Assembly (NCBI GenBank): GCA_963662155.1 | Contig: OY759263.1 | Span: 44,352,002-44,416,001 of the forward strand | Direction: 5' to 3' | Source: Lamellibrachia columna | Taxonomy: Eukaryota > Annelida > Polychaeta > Sabellida > Siboglinidae | DNA length: 64,000 nucleotides | Part shown: piece by piece, positions 58,930 through 64,000 of the stretch | Numbering within the stretch: position 1 is the stretch's first letter | Layout of the letters: the number at the start of each line of letters is the position of its first letter | Notes under the pieces: model-generated | Told to the model about the DNA's origin: nothing | What the model saw: the letters and a program-made list of their open reading frames with translations, nothing else | The model's database searches: none | Program-made: the position numbers and the translations under genes

Positions 58930-61640
58930 CCGTAATCTGACCCCTGTTGATTTAGTTTTGGAAGTTTCCGGTTTGGTTGTTATGCTAATTAGGAAAGATC
59001 GAATAGGAAGAAGGGGCGGGGGAGTTATTTTATATGTTAAAGAATCTATTCAGGCTTATGAAATAAAACTAGAAAGGGAAGCAGATTGCGATGAAGCTGT
59101 TTGGTGCAAAATTGTTTCAGGAAATTCAAAATTAACTATTGGATTAGTTTACCGAAGTCCAAACATAAACGAAGAGGACAACACAAAAATAAAAAACGCT
59201 ATAAAGGAAGTTAGTAAATTGGAATGTATCATAATGGGAGATTTTAACCTTGGACACATACAATGGAATTCTCTAGAGAGCACAGGGATTGAGGACCAAC
59301 AATTTCTATTTTTAATCCAGGATAGCTTTCTTACTCAGCACGTACTAGAACCAACCAGGGGAGAAAATGTATTAGATATAGTTTTGTCATCACAAAAAGA
59401 ATTAGTGGACAATGTAAAAATATTTGAACCATTGGGTAATAGTGACCATAATCAAATACATTTTGACATCAATGTAAAATCAGAAAGTAAAAATAAGAAA
59501 ACGTACAAGAGAAACTTCCACAAAGGTAACTACAAAGATATGAGAAAATACTTAGCAAAGCTAGATTGGAATAACATGCTGATGAATAAGACCGCAATTG
59601 AATGTTGGAATATTCTAAAATATGAAATTGAGAGTATCATCGATAAATTTGTTCCCTTCCAAAAACAAGGAAAACGGTGTAGAAAGAAACACTTGTCAAA
59701 AGAGGCTATTAGAAAAATAATGCTAAAACAAACTATGTGGAGGGTTTATAGGCGTGCCAGAAAGGACGAAGACTATGCAAAATACAAAGAGGCACTTAAT
59801 GCAGCTACAACTGAAATGAGACAATCTAAAAGAAGCTATGAGCAAAAACTAGCATGTAACATAAAAAATGACAGCAAGAGTTTTTATGCATATGTCAGGA
59901 GTAAACAAAACGTACAAGGTTGGACCTCTAGAAGACAGTGCTGGAAATATAATATCACAGGGGTTTTTAATGGCGGAAGACCTAAATGGTTACTTCAGTT
60001 CAGTGTTTACCAAAGAAGATATTAGTTCATTACCAGTTGCTGATGCTAAATTTCAGGGGGCTAAATCTGACTATTTAGGTCCGTTAGTTGTAACTCCAGA
60101 ATTGGTAGCTAAGAAAATAAAGGCAATGAAGGATAACAAATCACCGGGAGTGGATGGGATTCCTCCAAAATTACTAATGGAAACAGTAGAACAAATCAGT
60201 ATACCACTTGCAAGAGTATTCAACTTGTCATTAAAAGAGGGAGTTGTTCCGTTTGAATGGAAAGAAGCAAATATCATACCATTATTTAAAAAGGGTTCGA
60301 GAAATAAGTCAGAGAATTACAGACCAGTGAGTTTAACGTCAGTGATTTGTAAATTATTAGAAAGGTTAATTAAAGACCATATGGTGGACTTCCTCGTTAA
60401 GCATAAATTATTAAATTCATCTCAACATGGATTCCTTAAAGCGAGGTCATGCTTAACAAATATGTTATGTTTTTTGGAAGAAATCACTAAGTGGATAGAC
60501 GTGGGATCGCCAGTAGATATTATCTACTTAGATTTTCAGAAAGCTTTTGACAAAGTGCCACATCAAAGATTACTACTTAAATTAAAAGCCCATGGTATGG
60601 GGGATAGCATAACTGACTGGATAGAACAATGGCTGACTGACAGAAGACAACGAGTTGTAGTAGATGGAGAAGTTTCAAATTGGAAATCGGTTTTGAGTGG
60701 GGTACCTCAAACAAGTAACGTACTGAAATTTGCGGATGACACAAAACTGTTTAGAAAGGTTAATACTGATGGTGATAAACAACATTTACAAAACGATCTA
60801 GACAGATTAGTGAAATGGTCTGAGAAATGGCAGATGTTGTTCAATTTTGGGAAATGTAAATGCCTACATACAGGACATAGGAACTTGAATGTAAACTATA
60901 AAATGGGAGATACTGTTCTGGGTACTACTGTAAAAGAAAAGGACTTAGGAGTTACAATAAGCGCTGATATGAAAGTTTCAGAGCAGTGTGGTATTGCAGC
61001 TTCAACGGGTAATCAAATTCTTGGATTGATTAGAAGAAACATAACATACAAGGGAAAAAAGTTAATTATACCTCTTTATAAAGCAATAGTTAGACCTCAT
61101 TTATAATACAGTATACAAGCATGGAGACCATATCGTAAGAAGGATATAGATACGCTTGAACGCATACAAAGGAGAGCAACTAAAATTATTCCAGAACTGA
61201 GAGACCTTAGTTATGAAGAACGCCTGAAAGAATGTGGTTTAACAACTCTAGAGACAAGGAGGTTAAGAGGAGATCAGATTGAAGTTTTTAAGATATTGAA
61301 TGGGTATGAAAATATTGATAGAAATATGTTTTTCTCACTCAAGAAGGATAGCAGAACTAGAGGACATGAGGTAAAATTAGTAAAGGATCAATGTAGATTG
61401 GACATCAGGAAGCACTCGTTCTCACAGAGGACAATAAATGAATGGAACAAATTGTCTATAGATTGTATAACTGCTAGCAGCGTGAATATGTTTAAAAACA
61501 AGGTTGACACATATCTCAGGAGGGCGGGCTATAAGTAGATGAACATTGTTGGACTCTCGATAAGCCAATGGCTTCCTTGTCCACTTGCCATCTGGGCCTT
61601 TGGCTTAGATGGCAAATCTTGTTAATGAGTTCTGCCTTCA
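58930..61640 (+). mobile_element. CR1-like LINE (family A), longest copy, inactivated
   Basis: The plus frame from 58958 encodes an endonuclease lacking its N terminus (GGGVILYVKESIQAYE, TIGLVYRSPN, IIMGDFNLGHIQWNS, GNSDHNQIHFD), then KQTMWRVYRRARKDEDYAKY. A frameshift near 59930 moves to a 412-codon frame with RT (NKSPGVDGIPPKLL, NYRPVSLTSVICKLL, IIYLDFQKAFDKVPHQRLL). The RT motif B segment after LSGVPQ is deleted and joined directly to TSNVLKFADD. A stop at 61104-61106 follows IVRPHL where the sister copy has E. The tail continues to RRAGYK and the 3' end CTCTCGATAAGCCAATGGCT. Four other fragments of this family are in the window. Confidence 0.93.
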
Positions 61641-64000
61641 ATAAATACGCACATGTCTACAATCTTATATAGCACGTTTTTCTGAGTACAATAACTGTTG
61701 TATTCTACCGAACAACAAAGCGTCACATGGTGGCAACGGCGGGATGATTACTGCGTACCAGAAAGGTACAGTTTCGCACAGAATCTCCACTTGAAAAGGC
61801 AGAAAGTGACAGTTGTCGTACTGAGCGATAACATGGCATCTAACGCGTTGCCCGTTCCTGCACCGTTAGAAATACACGACACCAACGCCGCTGACAAATG
61901 GAGGAAGTTCCTGGCGGCGTGGGAAAACTACGCACTAGCTACGGAGTTGGACGCCAAGCCGCAGGCAGTGCAAGTGGCGACGTTGTTGACAGTTATTGGC
62001 GAGGATGGCCGAGAAGTACACTCGACGTTCTGGGACTGGGCGCAGGACGGAGACGACCGTCGCATACTATATAGAATATAGAACATACAGAATATTGTCA
62101 ACCACGAAAAAAACGTTCCATTCGAAAGATACAAATTCAACAAACGTATGCAGGAGAGCGGAGAACCGTATGAACAATACAAAACTGCACTGCGCAAGCT
62201 GTCAGAGGCTTGTGAGTTCGACACGATCACCCCAAACGAAATTTTGAGGGATAGACTGATCTTTGGAATTCATGACACAAAGGTACGCGAACGGTTATTG
62301 CGTGAGAATAATCTGACACTTGCCAAAACAGATGAGATTTGTCGAGCGGCTGAGAGCATGACCGAGCAAATGAGGATTGTGGGTCAGTCGAGCAGTTCAG
62401 CGACGTCGGTTCATGCACTTCGACAATCGGTCGGCCAGAAAAAACGCGTCAAGAAGAAAGAGACGTCACACACGACTAAGAGCGAGGCAACGAAAGAGTG
62501 CTGGAACTGTGGTCGTCAACATGGCCGAGAGTCGAAGGAGTTATGTCCGGCCTTCGGCAAAACGTGCGACTGCTGTGGCAAATCGAATCATTTCGCAAAA
62601 AAATGCCGGCAAAAACGGTCAGGCAGAGCGCGAAATTCAGTAAGGACGATCGGAGAGTCGGAGGAGGTTTTTCCGGTCCGCGAGGTGGCGACACTGGCGA
62701 TGTTAGACGATTCGCAGTGCGTGACCTTGAAGTTGGACTCCGGGAGCTACATACGCTTCCAAATCGACTCCGGGGCCCAATGTAACGTGGTGCCTCTGAA
62801 GCTGTATCAACGAGCCACTAAAGACGTGCGGCTGAAGGACGTCAACAGGTGTCAATCATCGATACTTGCGTTTGGCGGTTCTCGGCTGACAGTGGTCGGT
62901 GAGGTACACGTTCGAGTCTGGCGAGGCGACTACAAATGCATCCTCGTCTGCAAACTGGTCGACAACGACAACATCCGGCCAATCCTGGGGAGGAAGGCTT
63001 GTGTGGGCATGAAGTTGATCCAGTATACGGACAATGATGCGCTACACAAACCAGCGACTCGAGGCGAGCAAGTCTACGCGGTCGAGGGTGCGCTGATCAG
63101 CAAGGCAGCTGTCATCGAAAAGTACGCCATTGTGTTTGGTGACGGCATCGGCGAACTAGAGGGCGAGTATCAAATCCGGCTGGATGACGCGGTCGACCCC
63201 ATCCAACACGCCCCACGCCGAGTACCAGTCGCTCTGAGAGACCGACTGAAAGCGACGCTGGACGACATGACTCGGGACGACATCATTGAGGCTGTCGAAA
63301 AACCCACCGCGTGGATCAGCTCGATGGTAGTGATAACGAAGAAAGACAGCAAACTTCGCATCTGCTTGGATCCGAAGGATCTCAACCGTGCGATCCGGCG
63401 AGAAAACTACCAGCTACCAACGATTGAAGACATCGCGACGCGACTGCACGGAGCCAAGGTGTTCACTGTCCTTGACGTACGCCATGGGTTTTGGCACGTG
63501 CGCCTCGACGACCGCTCTTCATATCTGACGACCTTCCACACACCTTTCGGCAGGTATCGTTTCAAACGTATGCCGTTTGATATCAGTTCGGCCCCCGAAG
63601 TTTAAAAAAAAAAGTGCACGAACTGATCGAGGGGTTACAAGGTATCGAGGTTGTGGCTGATGATTTTGTTGTCGTAGGGTACGGCAGCGCGGTCGACGAG
63701 GCAAACGTTGACCACGACAAACGACTCCACTCATTTCTGCAGCGATGTGAGGAGCGAGGGGTCAAACTAAACGTCGACAAGTTCAAACTGAGACAGGAGG
63801 AAGTTCGATTCATCGGGCACGTCGCAACGTCTGACGGGCTGAGTATCGACCCCACTAAGGTGAAGGCTATCGTTGACATGCCTAACCCTACTGATGTTGC
63901 AGGAGTTCAACGCTTGTTGGGATTGGCCCAGTATCTGGCCAAGTTCCTTCCGCATCTCTCTGACATCACGAAGCCGCTACGAGAACTTACGAGGAATGAC
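61641..64000 (+). mobile_element. Gypsy-type LTR retrotransposon, gag-pol 5' part (truncated by window edge)
   Basis: A possible LTR end (…GCGTCACA) is followed by TGGTGGCAACGGCGGGAT, in the style of Gypsy primer-binding/leader sequences. Gag starts at 61832 (MASNALPVPAPLEIHD) and breaks near 62080 into another frame. From 62148 a 485-codon frame has the gag end, a zinc-knuckle pair (CWNCGRQHGRESKELC, CDCCGKSNHFAKKC), an aspartic protease (FQIDSGAQCNVVP) and RT (LRICLDPKDLNRAI, FTVLDVRHGFWHV, TPFGRYRFKRMPF). The frame is lost in an A-rich run at 63602-63614. The next frame continues with VVADDFVVVG (RT catalytic box), VRFIGHVATSDGLSID and LLGLAQYLAKFLP. RNase H and integrase lie beyond the edge. 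The two breaks suggest an inactive copy. Confidence 0.92.

Overview
The window looks like nuclear DNA from an aquatic invertebrate animal (lancelet or lophotrochozoan grade; the sequence alone does not fix the species). The evidence is spliced genes with GT-AG introns, a diacylglycerol kinase theta-type C1 domain, an MRNIP homologue, cytoplasmic poly(A)-binding-protein exons, eukaryotic tRNA genes, and a dense mixture of LINEs, hAT and Tc1/mariner-pogo DNA transposons, tRNA-derived SINEs and a Gypsy-type LTR retrotransposon. Only a small fraction is host coding sequence.

Layout. 1-12.5 kb is rich in minisatellites (52-bp, 70-bp, 63-bp and 43-bp units; the 70-bp array has a 1118-bp higher-order repeat) with DNA transposons between them. 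14-18 kb holds three short non-autonomous hAT-like elements with readable target-site duplications. The first two coding exons of a DGKQ-like gene lie on the minus strand (19091 to 16206); the rest of that gene is beyond the left edge or unrecognised. 20-24.5 kb carries long simple repeats, (GT)n, (AC)n and (TGCG)n, and decayed LINE 3' ends. 25.9-28.8 kb is a complete MRNIP-like gene on the minus strand whose first exon is tandemly duplicated. 31.6-32.6 kb is a LINE remnant ending just upstream of a CRE-containing promoter and a compact three-exon plus-strand gene (32831-35213). That gene encodes a 409-residue, Gln-rich, unfamiliar protein ending in a polybasic stretch and a CaaX box. Two tRNA genes (Asn-GTT, Ala-TGC, both minus) bracket another LINE at 36.2-38.0 kb.

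40-49 kb is transposon graveyard: a pogo/Tigger-like element with terminal repeats, a hAT transposase relic interrupted by a SINE, a pair of ~0.5-kb direct repeats, and a 0.9-kb block that looks like an internally deleted version of the LINE at 55-58.9 kb. 49.8-54.65 kb contains five exons of a PABPC gene (RRM3 end, RRM4, linker) lacking its beginning and end, with an in-frame stop, a probable frameshift and a LINE inserted against a splice acceptor, so it is best read as a pseudogene fragment. 55-61.6 kb is two LINEs in opposite orientation, followed by a truncated Gypsy element running off the right edge.

The genes do not form an operon or a shared pathway. The most distinctive host-level observations are the duplicated zinc-ribbon first exon of MRNIP and the predicted prenylated Gln-rich protein. 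The most distinctive repeat-level observations are the higher-order satellite structure, the 5-bp and 8-bp target-site-duplicated hAT elements, and the internally deleted LINE derivative.
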